From Rhizobiales bacterium 63-22 (GTDB lineage Bacteria; Pseudomonadota; Alphaproteobacteria; Rhizobiales; Rhizobiaceae): a stretch of 64,000 nucleotides of DNA. A program made the position numbers and the translations under genes. Below the pieces are notes generated by a model that saw only the letters and a program-made list of their open reading frames with translations, did not search any database and was not told the origin of the DNA. This document shows positions 27,269-36,315 of this stretch, in pieces. The stretch is from assembly GCA_001898995.1 (NCBI GenBank), contig MKVZ01000003.1:19007-83006 (forward strand), written 5' to 3'. Within the stretch, counting starts at the first letter, position 1. Each line of letters opens with the position of its first letter.

Positions 27269-28104
27269 CGTCCGGACAAGCCTCGGAGAGGCGTGTCGGG
27301 CCCGGTGACGGAAGCGGTCTCCGGCCGGGTTCCGGTGATGCGGATATGGAGATGCGCGCCGGCCCCTTTTTCCACCGATGCGGTGACGCCATAGACTTCC
27401 GACAGGGCTTCGGGCGTCAGCACCGCCGCCGGCTCTCCTTCCGCATGGACGCGGCCATGGGCGAGCAGCACGATCCGGTCGGCCCATTGCAGCGCCAGAT
27501 GAAGGTCGTGCAGCACCATCACCACCACGCGCCCGGTGCGTGAAAAATCCCGTGCCGCCCGCATGACCTCGTGCTGGTTGCGAAGATCGAGCGCGCTGGT
27601 CGGCTCGTCGAGCAGCAGGATGGCCGGGTCGCGCACGATCGCCTGCGCGAAGCCGACAAGCTGGCGCTGGCCGCCCGAAAGCCGGTCGATGCGCTCGAAG
27701 GCGAGGTTTATGATCCCCAGCCGGTCGAGCGTCGCGATGGCCCGCGCCTTGAGATCGCCCGCGGGGGCGGCCGAACCGGCGGTGCGCGCGGCGACGACCA
27801 CCGTTTCCAGAACGGTCAGCATGACGGCGGGCGGAACCGCCTGCGGCATGAAGGCCAGATGGCGCGCGCGGGCGGCTATATCGAGCCGGAGCATCTCCTG
27901 CGTTCCCCAGCGGATCGAGCCGCGCGCCGGAACCAGTCCGGCCATGGCCCGCAGCAATGTGGATTTCCCGGCGCCGTTCGGGCCGAGCAGGGCCGTGACC
28001 GTGCCGGGCCGCAACGGCTCCAGCGTCACGCCGCGCAGCACCTGCCTCTGCGCATAGCCGCCCGAAAGGTCCGACAGGACGAGTGTGGGGGTGGCCGCCG
28101 TCAT
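27259..28104 (-). CDS. Iron-siderophore ABC ATPase (FecE/FhuC type), cluster B
   Basis: 281 residues: Walker A GPNGAGKST, signature LSGGQRQLVGFAQAI, Walker B ILLLDEPTSALD, H-loop LHDLHLAL. Single-domain ATPase of the FecCD/BtuCD importer class on the cytoplasmic side. The start overlaps the permease stop (ATGA). It is the only ATPase of this class near the two siderophore clusters. Confidence 0.92.
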   Translation of the reverse strand: MTAATPTLVLSDLSGGYAQRQVLRGVTLEPLRPGTVTALLGPNGAGKSTLLRAMAGLVPARGSIRWGTQEMLRLDIAARARHLAFMPQAVPPAVMLTVLETVVVAARTAGSAAPAGDLKARAIATLDRLGIINLAFERIDRLSGGQRQLVGFAQAIVRDPAILLLDEPTSALDLRNQHEVMRAARDFSRTGRVVVMVLHDLHLALQWADRIVLLAHGRVHAEGEPAAVLTPEALSEVYGVTASVEKGAGAHLHIRITGTRPETASVTGPDTPLRGLSGRYP

Positions 28105-29183
28105 TCCCGGCCCCGCCGCATCAGGAGTGCGAAAAAGATGGGCAGCCCGATCAGCGCCGTCACGATGCCGATGGGGATCACCACGCCGGGCGCGAGCGAT
28201 TTGCCCGCGGCGGAGGCGAACGCCATCACGGCCATGCCGACGAGAGCGCTGGCGGGCAGGAAGAACCGGTGATCCTCGCCCGTCAGCATCCGCGCGATGT
28301 GCGGGGCCGTCAGGCCGACGAAGCCCACGATGCCGACGAAGGAAACCGCCGTGGCGGAAAGCAGGCAGACATAAAAAAGCGTCACGTAGCGCAGGCGCCG
28401 GACATTGACGCCAAGCGTCGCCGCGCGCTCCTCGCCGAGGCGCAGCACGGTCATCTTCCATGCGTTCGCGAGGCTGAGCGGCAGGACCACCGCGACCACG
28501 CAGGCGAGCGCCAGAACCGTGTTCCAGTTCGCGCGGGTCAGGCTGCCCATGGTCCAGAACACCAGTTGCTGCAATGCGTCGGCGGAAGCGAGGAACTGCA
28601 CCAGCGCCAGAAGCGCGCTGAAGGTGAAGCTGAGCGCCACGCCGAACAGCGCCAGCGTCTCCGCACCGCCGCCCCGCGCGCGGGCGAGGAATTGCAGCGC
28701 GATCATGGCCGCGAAGGCGAACAGGAATGCGTTGGCGGAGATTGCCCACCCGTCGGGAATGGCGGGGATGGTGAGGCCGAGCACGATGGCGAGCGACGCG
28801 CCGAACGCCGAGGCCGAGGAAACGCCGAGCGTGAACGGGTCGGCCAGCGGATTGCCGAGGATGGTCTGCATCTGCGCGCCCGCGAGGCCGAGCGCGCATC
28901 CCACCAGAAGCGCCATCAGCGATTGCGGCAGGCGCAACTGCCACACGATCACCGAGACCGCCGGGCTTGCCTCGTGCGGGTTGAGCAGGGTGCGCAGCAG
29001 CTCGGCCACGCTCATGCCCGACGGGCCGGTGGTGAGGTCGGTCAGGAAAGCCGCCACGGTCGCCACGGCCAGCACCGCGACGATCAGGAGCCGCATGCGC
29101 TGCATGCGGTCGTAATGCCGGGCGGTGGACGAGGAAAGGCCGGCCGCGAGCGGGCCGCCTTTACCGGTTATGTCGTGTGGCAT
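28101..29183 (-). CDS. Iron-siderophore ABC permease (FecCD type), cluster B
   Basis: 360 residues with about nine to ten helices of the FecCD/BtuC family; characteristic segments are GCALGLAGAQMQTILGNPLA and VSFVGIVGFVGLTAPHIARM, followed by LPASALVG. A cytoplasmic N-terminal lead of about 28 residues is longer than usual, so an internal Met (for example at residue 27 or 30) may be the true start. The binding-protein gene ends 19 bp upstream. Confidence 0.9.
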   Translation of the reverse strand: MPHDITGKGGPLAAGLSSSTARHYDRMQRMRLLIVAVLAVATVAAFLTDLTTGPSGMSVAELLRTLLNPHEASPAVSVIVWQLRLPQSLMALLVGCALGLAGAQMQTILGNPLADPFTLGVSSASAFGASLAIVLGLTIPAIPDGWAISANAFLFAFAAMIALQFLARARGGGAETLALFGVALSFTFSALLALVQFLASADALQQLVFWTMGSLTRANWNTVLALACVVAVVLPLSLANAWKMTVLRLGEERAATLGVNVRRLRYVTLFYVCLLSATAVSFVGIVGFVGLTAPHIARMLTGEDHRFFLPASALVGMAVMAFASAAGKSLAPGVVIPIGIVTALIGLPIFFALLMRRGRE

Positions 29184-29202
29184 GCCTGCTCACTGTGGGG
29201 TT

Positions 29203-30360
29203 TCAGGGCGCATCTTTCTTCAGCCCCACCCAATAAACGCCTTCCATCGGCACGGCAAGGAAGCGGCGGTTGATTTCCGCAAGGGTCGTTTTCGGATCGA
29301 GATCGCGGAAGAGATCGGGATGCAGCCACTTCGCCATGATTTCGGCGAGCAGGATATTCTCGGGCTGAAGGGCGAGCGCCGTCCAGACGCCGTAGACCTG
29401 ACCGTCCTTCACCGCCTTGAGTTCGGGGAAACCGGGCCGCTGCATCAGGCGCGCGAGCGTCTCGCGGCTTTCTTCCGCCGTATAGGCGGGACCGACCAGA
29501 AGCCCCTTCCCCTTTGCCTTGACCTCCATATAGGAGCCGCCATTGCCGATATAGACGTCGGGATTCTGGGCGAGGATATATTCCATGCTCATCATGCCGC
29601 CGCCGCTGGACGGATCGGCGGCGCTCAGATTTTGGCCGCCTGCGAGATCGACGAATTCCGACCAGCCGTGGCGGCCGGGCGCGCGGCAGCAATTGCTCAG
29701 CCCCGCATAGGTGTCGATCAGCACTTTCGGGCGCGGCGGACTGGACTGCGCGATGCGCCGGCGCACATGCTCCAGATGCTCGCGGTAGAAGGCGATCACG
29801 GCATCGGCTTCCTTTTCCCGTCCGAGTATCTTTCCGAGCAGGGTCATGCGCGGCGCGATGTCCGTCGCCTGCATGTGAGCCGATCCCGGCGCGGTGACGA
29901 AGACGACCGGCACGCCCGCCGCCTCGAAGGCCTGCGCGATCGCGCCCGCGCCCAGCTTCGGGTCCTGATAGGCCGTGAGCAGCACCAGATCGGGCTTGAG
30001 GCTCAGCGCCTTTTCGACCGAAAAAGTGTCCGCCGTCCAGCTTCCCACTTCGGCGATCCCGTCTATGGCGGGGAATTTCCTGCGATAGGCGGCAAGCGTG
30101 CCCTTGTCCATGCGGCCGACGGCAGCCCATCCCACCACCAGCGAAACCGGATCGGGATGGATGAAGGCCATGGACATGAGATCGTTGGCCTCGGCGAGGA
30201 TGATGCGTTTCACGGGGCGCTTTATGGTCACCTGCCGCCCGGCGAGGTCGGTGACGGTGACCGTGTCCCCGGCCCGCGCCGGAGCGCCGGCAAGGACCGC
30301 GAGGGCGAGCACGGCCAGAAAGGCGGCCAGAAACGGGCGGAAGCGGGTCGGCATCGTCAT
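29203..30360 (-). CDS. Iron-siderophore ABC binding protein, cluster B
   Basis: 385 residues; signal peptide FRPFLAAFLAVLALAVLAGA then PARAGDT. Class-III binding fold: VTDLAGRQVTIKRPVKRIIL, SMEYILAQNPDVYIGNGGSY, and a Cys pair in AGLSNCCRAPG. It is a paralogue of the cluster A binding protein. Start at 30360 lies 5 bp after the receptor stop, so the genes are tightly packed. It delivers a ferri-siderophore from the TonB receptor to the FecCD permease. Confidence 0.9.
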   Translation of the reverse strand: MTMPTRFRPFLAAFLAVLALAVLAGAPARAGDTVTVTDLAGRQVTIKRPVKRIILAEANDLMSMAFIHPDPVSLVVGWAAVGRMDKGTLAAYRRKFPAIDGIAEVGSWTADTFSVEKALSLKPDLVLLTAYQDPKLGAGAIAQAFEAAGVPVVFVTAPGSAHMQATDIAPRMTLLGKILGREKEADAVIAFYREHLEHVRRRIAQSSPPRPKVLIDTYAGLSNCCRAPGRHGWSEFVDLAGGQNLSAADPSSGGGMMSMEYILAQNPDVYIGNGGSYMEVKAKGKGLLVGPAYTAEESRETLARLMQRPGFPELKAVKDGQVYGVWTALALQPENILLAEIMAKWLHPDLFRDLDPKTTLAEINRRFLAVPMEGVYWVGLKKDAP

Positions 30361-30365
30361 CGTGT

Positions 30366-32615
30366 TCACCAGCGATAGGAGAGCGAGCCGGTGATCGTGC
30401 GGCGCGCGCCATAGAAGCAATAGGCGCCCGAAACGCCGTTCGCGAAGGCGAGGTTGCCGCCGCAGGCCGTCGCGACCTTCCGGTCGAACAGGTTGGCGAC
30501 GTTCAGGTCGGCGCGCATCCCCTTGAGCTGCGGGAAACGCTTCGCGAAATCGTAGGAAATCGCGGCGTCGACCAGCGTGGAGGACGGCGTCTGGAAATAA
30601 TTCGCTCCGCTCGCCGTGTTGGCCGGGGCGGCGCTGAGATAACGGACGCCGAGACCCACGCCGAGGCCCGCCAACCCGCCATCGTGGAACGTATATTTGC
30701 CCCACAGCGAAGCGTTGTGCGGCGGCACGTTGGCGAGCCGCTTGCCGAGATCGGCCGCATTGCTCTCGGTGATCCTCGCGTCGATATAGCTGTAGCCCGC
30801 GATCAGGTCGAGGCTGTCGGTGACGGCGGCCCTGGCTTCCAGTTCGATGCCGCGCGTGCGCACCTCGCCGAGCTGGATACTGTATTGGGGATGGTCGGGA
30901 TCGGTGGTCGTGCGGTTCGTCTCGTTCATCTGGAACACCGCCATGGTGAACAGCGCATCCATGCCGAGCGGCTGGTATTTCAGCCCCGCCTCGATCTGGT
31001 TGCCCCGGCGCGGATCGAACGGATTGCCGTAATAATCGGTTCCGCTGGTCGGCTGGAACGACTGCGAATAGCTGACATAGGGTGCTAAGCCGCTGTCGAA
31101 GAGATAGAGCAGGCCCGCGCGTCCCGTGAACGCGCCGTCGGACATGTCCGTCTCCGCGCTGCTGAGCCGGTTGAGCGTGTTGGTCTCGGCGCGGTCGTAA
31201 CGCCCGCCGAGCAGCACGCGCAGCCCGCCCAGCGAAATCTGGTCCTGCGCGTAGAAGCCAAGCTGCTTCTGGACCTGATTGCTGCTGGTCCGCGGCGTGG
31301 CGTTGAGCCGGATCGGCACGCCATAGACCGGATTATACATGTCGATGGACGACGCCGTGCCGCTCCATATCACGTTGTCGGCGTCGGTATACTGGTAATC
31401 GACGCCGAGCAGGGTCTTGTGCGTGAGCGGGCCGGTGTCGTAATTGAATTCGACGCTGTTGTCCGCCGTGACGCCGTAGCCGTCATTGTAATAACGGGCC
31501 GAATTGCGCCGGATCGTCCGGTAATCCGAAAGCAGCCCGACATAGCCGACGGTCGTCCAGTCGAAGCGCGACTTGATATAGCGCGCGCTGCTGCGGACCA
31601 CGATACCGGAATCGAAACGGTGCTCGAACGTATAGCCGATCGAGCCGAAATAACGGTCGAACTTTTCCTGATCGGGTTCGCCGCGATTGAAGGCGGTCGA
31701 TATGCGGCCCAGCGGATTGGCGACGGCGCTGCCGATGGCGGGAATCGTGGCGTTGGTGCCGGTATCGGGATCGCGCTGATAGGCGCCCAGAATGGTCAGC
31801 GACGTATCGGCGTCCGGCTTCCATGTGAAGGCGGGCGCGATGGCGACCTGCCGGTTCCTGGTCGAATCCACCTGCGTATGGCCGGTCCAGCCGAGGCCGG
31901 TGAGGCGATAGAGGAAGGTCTTGTCCGCGTTGGCGGGGCCGCCGAAGTCGAAGGCGCCGTAAATCCGGTCCCAGCTTCCCCCTTCGAGCCGCACCTCTCC
32001 GAACGGTTCCTCGGTCGGGCGCTTGCTGACCATGTTGAGGATGCCGCCCGGCGCGGCCTGCCCGTAGAGGATCGACGACGGCCCCTTTAGCACTTCGAGA
32101 CGCTCGAACAGGTAGACGTCCGGGTGCGGCGTGCCGTAACTGCCGATAGAGGGGATCTTCATGCCGTCCATGTAACGGTCGAGCGAATAGCCGCGCGCGC
32201 TCGGCAGATCGAACTTCGCGCCGGAAGCGCCGCGCGTTTCGGCCACCACGCCCGGCGTATAGCGAAGGGCCTGCGAAACCGTCTGCGCGGCCTGATCGGT
32301 GATCTGGTCGCCGGTGATGACGGAAATCGCCTGCGGCGTTTCGATGATGGGTGTGTCGGTCTTGGTCGCCGTGGCGTTGTCTTTCGCGACGTAACCTTTC
32401 ACATGACCGTTTTTCGATTGCTTCCCCGAAGCCTTGCCGCCGCTCTCGATATTGATCGTGTCGAGGACGACGCCACCCTTGCCGCCGGCCTGCTGGGCCA
32501 TCGCGCCGGGCGCGGCGAGGCAGCACACGGAGGCAAGCCACAGGGCGGAACGCACCGGCCGTGCCTTTGCTGCCACAAAATGATGAAAGATCGCGCCGTC
32601 AAGCGGTTTCGACAT
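30366..32615 (-). CDS. TonB-dependent siderophore receptor, cluster B
   Basis: 749-residue outer-membrane receptor with signal peptide (to GAMAQQ), plug motifs DTPIIETPQAISVITGDQ and LEVLKGPSSILYGQAAPGG, and a barrel ending SYRW. The start at 32615 is preferred because G-rich sequence precedes it; an ATG at 32630 would add five residues. Its plug shares long stretches with the cluster A receptor, consistent with duplication and divergence. First structural gene of an operon running receptor, binding protein, permease, ATPase, with an AraC gene upstream in the same direction. Confidence 0.93.
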   Translation of the reverse strand: MSKPLDGAIFHHFVAAKARPVRSALWLASVCCLAAPGAMAQQAGGKGGVVLDTINIESGGKASGKQSKNGHVKGYVAKDNATATKTDTPIIETPQAISVITGDQITDQAAQTVSQALRYTPGVVAETRGASGAKFDLPSARGYSLDRYMDGMKIPSIGSYGTPHPDVYLFERLEVLKGPSSILYGQAAPGGILNMVSKRPTEEPFGEVRLEGGSWDRIYGAFDFGGPANADKTFLYRLTGLGWTGHTQVDSTRNRQVAIAPAFTWKPDADTSLTILGAYQRDPDTGTNATIPAIGSAVANPLGRISTAFNRGEPDQEKFDRYFGSIGYTFEHRFDSGIVVRSSARYIKSRFDWTTVGYVGLLSDYRTIRRNSARYYNDGYGVTADNSVEFNYDTGPLTHKTLLGVDYQYTDADNVIWSGTASSIDMYNPVYGVPIRLNATPRTSSNQVQKQLGFYAQDQISLGGLRVLLGGRYDRAETNTLNRLSSAETDMSDGAFTGRAGLLYLFDSGLAPYVSYSQSFQPTSGTDYYGNPFDPRRGNQIEAGLKYQPLGMDALFTMAVFQMNETNRTTTDPDHPQYSIQLGEVRTRGIELEARAAVTDSLDLIAGYSYIDARITESNAADLGKRLANVPPHNASLWGKYTFHDGGLAGLGVGLGVRYLSAAPANTASGANYFQTPSSTLVDAAISYDFAKRFPQLKGMRADLNVANLFDRKVATACGGNLAFANGVSGAYCFYGARRTITGSLSYRW

Positions 32616-32675
32616 ATCCCCTGTCCCCATGCAATCATGATAAATCTATTCCAGTTTGAGGGGATTAAGCATGGG

Positions 32676-32730
32676 GGAACGAAATGTTCCAGCGTGGACA
32701 TGTTGCGAAAAACGTCAAAAACCTTCGCAA
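32676..32730. promoter_or_regulatory. Inverted repeats before the cluster B receptor
   Basis: Two palindromes: GGAAC-N5-GTTCC (32676-32690) and TTGCGAA-N14-TTCGCAA (32703-32730), both between the AraC stop and the receptor start. Likely binding sites of the adjacent AraC regulator or an iron regulator; which one is not known. Confidence 0.4.
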
Positions 32731-32764
32731 AATATAATTCGCGGACAGCGTATGCGGGCCGGAA

Positions 32765-33745
32765 TCAGGTGTTCCCGCGCATTTCCTTCGGCGGGCGGCC
32801 GAACCGGTTCCTGAAGGCCGTCGCGAAGCTGGCGGGGCTGGCATAGCCCGCTATGTGGGCGGCCTGCGCAACCGATACGCCGGCCTCTTCGAGCGCTTCG
32901 CGCGCCGATGCGAGGCGCTGCTCGCGGATATACTGGAACACCGTGACGCCGAATGCCGACTGGAACTGCCTTTGCAAGGCGTTGACGTTGGTTCCGTGCA
33001 GGGCGGCGATCCGCGGCAGCGGAAGTTTCTTGCCCTCGTCGGTGTCGAGCAGGGCCTTGACCACACCCATGCGCTGCCGGTCCCGCAGCTTCAGGAGCGG
33101 CTTTCTCTCCGTGCGGGGAACGTCGCAGAGGATGCGGAGCATTTCGGCAAGCGCCTCGCCGGCATGGCTTTCCAGATAAAGATCGCGCAGGGCGTCCGCG
33201 CATTGCGGCGGGCGCAGCATCTGTTCGGCCAGCCTGATCTGGCGCGGCGTCAACGGCCAGCGTTCGTGCATCAGATGCGTGTGGAGAAGATCGTGCGCGA
33301 GCCCGTCCAGACCGGCATTCTCGAACCAGTCCGGCGGCAGCAGGATCTCCACGCACCGCAGCCCCCTGCCGCCGGTGGTGCGCGAAATCCGTTCCGTCCT
33401 CGTGAAACGCGAGAAGATGCCTTGCGCCGTCTCGCCGCCGCTCGTGGGGATCGCGCCGATTTCCGTCGTGACGCCGCCCGCAGAAACCTTGATGGAGCCT
33501 GTCAGGCACAGCAGGACCGCAAAGCCGGGCTGAACGGTCATCGAAGACGTATAATCGCGGATATCGATAATATCGACGAGGTTGAGGATCGCGCCGCCGC
33601 GCAACCGTATCGCGTCGATATTTCCCCTGTGCAACGTGTCGGCGGGCCCGATGCCGACAGGCTCGTACTCTCTTCCGAGCGACGACGCATGCGCCGTCGC
33701 ATCCGTGTGTCGGATCGATGTGGAGAAGTCGAACGGGTCGGGCAT
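32765..33745 (-). CDS. AraC-family regulator (PchR-like), cluster B
   Basis: 326 residues with C-terminal double helix-turn-helix (LPRIAALHGTNVNALQRQFQ and QAAHIAGYASPASFATAFRN, then FGRPPKEMRG). The N-terminal domain resembles that of the cluster A regulator (PGFAVLLCLTGSIKVSAGG). Start at 33745 has GAGG upstream; an ATG at 33772 is in frame. It points toward the cluster B receptor 150 bp downstream and likely activates it. Confidence 0.9.
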   Translation of the reverse strand: MPDPFDFSTSIRHTDATAHASSLGREYEPVGIGPADTLHRGNIDAIRLRGGAILNLVDIIDIRDYTSSMTVQPGFAVLLCLTGSIKVSAGGVTTEIGAIPTSGGETAQGIFSRFTRTERISRTTGGRGLRCVEILLPPDWFENAGLDGLAHDLLHTHLMHERWPLTPRQIRLAEQMLRPPQCADALRDLYLESHAGEALAEMLRILCDVPRTERKPLLKLRDRQRMGVVKALLDTDEGKKLPLPRIAALHGTNVNALQRQFQSAFGVTVFQYIREQRLASAREALEEAGVSVAQAAHIAGYASPASFATAFRNRFGRPPKEMRGNT

Positions 33746-33862
33746 GAAACCTCGTAGGCGATTGGATGACATGGATTAAGTGGAGTCGGAAGATAAGGGA
33801 TTCGACGTGAAGCGGCAAACCATCGGCTTGGCGGGCGGTAGCCGCATTGATAGTATGCCCCG

Positions 33863-35164
33863 ATGACGGTTGTTTCTGAGGATACTGGCCGGCCAGCCGG
33901 TTTGCTGTTGCGGCTTCCATTGCTGACTTTGCAACTGCTCGGGCGCTTCGGGCCGCAGCTTGCGGTGCTCTGGCTCATCGGCATGATCGGCAATTCGCTT
34001 CTCAACGAACTCGCCGTGGCCATCGGCCGGCTGAACGGTTTTGCAGGCCTCTCCACGCTGGCGCTCGTCGTGCTTCTGAAACTCGTGATCATCGTCGCCC
34101 TGTTCGAAACAGTACGGCCCGGACTGCCGGCTCTCGACAAGGCTTCCCGGATTGCAGCCGCCCGGCCCGAATACGTGGCCCCGGAGGATACCGCCGCTCC
34201 CGGTTTCGCCTCCATTCTGGCGGTGACGCTCGTTCCCTTCTTCGCTTACTACGCCGCCTGGGGTTTTCTGGGCGACACGGTGCGGGAATATTCGAAACTC
34301 TCGCTCGACCTGATGATGTTCGGCGAAGGGGGCAACCTGCTGAAATTCGACGGCGGCGGCGCGTGGCTCGTCATTTCAGTCTGCGCCGCGTGGGCGATAC
34401 GGCGTTTCGCGAAATGGATGCACAAGCGCTCGAAGGCTCCGGTCTGGCCGATCGTCATCGTCATCTGCGAGGCGAACTGGGCCTTCATCGGTCTCTATAT
34501 CCTCTCGGTATGGGCAGGCGAGATCCGCGCATGGATCGCCGGACTGCCGGACGAGATCGCCGGTCTTGCCGGGCATCTGCAACCGGTCGGCAATGCCATG
34601 GCGGCGGCTACCGGTTTTCCGCCCACCGCCGAGGCCGCTTCCGTCTCCTTCCCGCAGCAGATGCGCAGCCTGTTTTTCTACGCCCTGTATCCGGTGGTCT
34701 GGCTGACGCTGGCCGCTCTGGTCTACGGATACGATATCAATGGTGGGCGGCCTCCGGCTCAGGGACGCATGGCGCGCGCCATATCGCGCTGGCAGGCGCT
34801 GCCGAAGGCGGTTCGCGATTTCATCGCGCATTTCATCGCCGGTACCGCGAAACGCTACCGGGCGCTTGCCGAAGGCGTCGGCCTCACCCTGAATTCCGGT
34901 CTTCTCCTGACGATTGCGACGATCCTCCTTTACAGGGTGCTGGACTGGGGCGCGGCTTGGGCATGGTACGGCGTTTCCCGGTGGATCGGCCCGCACGATC
35001 TGCCCCTGTGGCAGATGATCGCGCAGGCCATTACATTGTTTCTGGGCAGCCCGAGCGCGCCGGGCGACGGCGTCCTGATCATGCCGGTCAAGGTCTGCCT
35101 GCTCGCGGCGGCTCTGGAGATCGGCTTCGCGCAGGGACGGGAATGGAGAGGCGGCGACGCCTGA
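33863..35164 (+). CDS. Polytopic membrane protein of unknown function
   Basis: 433 residues; seven or eight hydrophobic segments at about residues 15-55, 66-85, 112-135, 166-185, 197-220, 272-292, 345-370 and 405-420. A soluble loop rich in Ala/Pro sits near 230-260. I do not recognise the family. It starts divergently from the AraC gene and its stop lies only 25 bp from the stop of a convergent three-gene operon of small membrane-anchored proteins, which may be functional partners. The ribosome site is weak. Confidence 0.8.
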   Translation: MTVVSEDTGRPAGLLLRLPLLTLQLLGRFGPQLAVLWLIGMIGNSLLNELAVAIGRLNGFAGLSTLALVVLLKLVIIVALFETVRPGLPALDKASRIAAARPEYVAPEDTAAPGFASILAVTLVPFFAYYAAWGFLGDTVREYSKLSLDLMMFGEGGNLLKFDGGGAWLVISVCAAWAIRRFAKWMHKRSKAPVWPIVIVICEANWAFIGLYILSVWAGEIRAWIAGLPDEIAGLAGHLQPVGNAMAAATGFPPTAEAASVSFPQQMRSLFFYALYPVVWLTLAALVYGYDINGGRPPAQGRMARAISRWQALPKAVRDFIAHFIAGTAKRYRALAEGVGLTLNSGLLLTIATILLYRVLDWGAAWAWYGVSRWIGPHDLPLWQMIAQAITLFLGSPSAPGDGVLIMPVKVCLLAAALEIGFAQGREWRGGDA

Positions 35165-35189
35165 ACCGCATGCTTAGCCGGCAAAAATT

Positions 35190-35762
35190 CTATTTCAACA
35201 GCAGCGGAAACGATATCGCGTCGGGCCGCGACGAAGCGAAGCTGAGATGGGCCGCCAGCGTGGGAGCCGCGTTGGCCGGAACGAGGAATTTTTCCTCAAT
35301 AAGGGCGTTCGCTCCCTTTGCCGGCGGGTGGCGGGAGACCGCATCGCAGCCATCGACGGGGGTTGCCTGCGGATCGAGTTCCCGGCTGATGCTGCCCGAG
35401 GTGAGAAAATCGAGGGGAAGCCAGCGCCGGCCCCGATCGTCCATCAATGTCAGCCGGCATTGCGACCAGCCATCGCGTATTTCGCCTTCGGCTTTCGCGG
35501 CCAGCCGGACGATGACCAGCCGCATCCCATCGGGAAAGACGAGTTTCGTATCCCTCCCGTCGCCGATGAGCCGGACCTGATCGAGCCGCCAGGACGCCCC
35601 GGCAAAGCTCTGGCCGTCGGCGTTCTCATGGACCCGCAATTCGCTTTGCCGGACATAGTCGGCGATATCGCGCCAGCCGATCACGGCATAGGTGCCAGCC
35701 AGCAGCACGGGCAGGCTGATCAGAGAAAGCAATCGAAACCGTCGCTCCCGCCTAGATATCAT
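35190..35762 (-). CDS. Small membrane-anchored protein of unknown function (third of three)
   Basis: 190 residues: basic N-terminus, one transmembrane helix (LLSLISLPVLLAGTYAVIGW) and an about 150-residue soluble part that is beta-rich (KLVFPDGMRLVIVRLAAKAE, CRLTLMDDRGRRWLPLDF) with two cysteines (about residues 102 and 138), probably periplasmic. It resembles its two upstream neighbours in architecture and weakly in pattern (an Ig-like, DUF4352-type look). Starts inside the upstream gene (11-bp overlap). Function unknown. Confidence 0.75.
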   Translation of the reverse strand: MISRRERRFRLLSLISLPVLLAGTYAVIGWRDIADYVRQSELRVHENADGQSFAGASWRLDQVRLIGDGRDTKLVFPDGMRLVIVRLAAKAEGEIRDGWSQCRLTLMDDRGRRWLPLDFLTSGSISRELDPQATPVDGCDAVSRHPPAKGANALIEEKFLVPANAAPTLAAHLSFASSRPDAISFPLLLK

Positions 35763-36315
35763 TGCCGCCGATCTCCACATGTCCGCGTTTTTCGACGCCG
35801 TTCCGGTCGAGCTTCACCCGGATTTCCGATTCCAGCCGGGGCGACGGCTGTCTGGAGACGACCAGCGTCATATCTTGGGTCTCCGGTTCCGGCAGTTCGA
35901 AAACGAAGAGCCCGCGTGTGGTGAGCCCCGGCTGTATCCGTTTGTCGCTCACCAGCCGGGGAGCGCCGTCCACGCGGAGGCTTTGCCGGTAAAGGCGGCC
36001 GGACGCGCCCTCGATCGCCGCGCCCCGGATGGACATGGTTTCCCGTTTCGACTGAAGCTCGACGCTGACGATCAGCCAACAGCCCCCGGTTTGCCTCTCC
36101 GTCGGCTGGCCGTAGCGTGTGAAGGAAATCGTTTCGGCGCGTATGACCTTTTTCACCTTGATCGCGAAGGTTCTGCTCGACACCGTATCCTTTTGCACGC
36201 CGTCCGTCTCGACGGGACCGGTCAGAAGCGTGTAGCTGGGCGTGGTCGATTGCAGAAACGCCAATGCCGCGACGGCGACGGCGGTGCATAGAAGCAGCAG
36301 GAGCGGGCGTATCAT
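35752..36315 (-). CDS. Small membrane-anchored protein of unknown function (second of three)
   Basis: 187 residues: N-terminal helix (MIRPLLLLLCTAVAVAALAF) and a beta-rich periplasmic domain with ...GCWLIVSVELQSKRE and GRLYRQSLRVDG, a pattern seen in Ig-like accessory domains. It overlaps both neighbours (ATGA with the first gene, 11 bp with the third), so the three are translated as one unit. No catalytic motif is visible. Confidence 0.75.
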   Translation of the reverse strand: MIRPLLLLLCTAVAVAALAFLQSTTPSYTLLTGPVETDGVQKDTVSSRTFAIKVKKVIRAETISFTRYGQPTERQTGGCWLIVSVELQSKRETMSIRGAAIEGASGRLYRQSLRVDGAPRLVSDKRIQPGLTTRGLFVFELPEPETQDMTLVVSRQPSPRLESEIRVKLDRNGVEKRGHVEIGGNDI

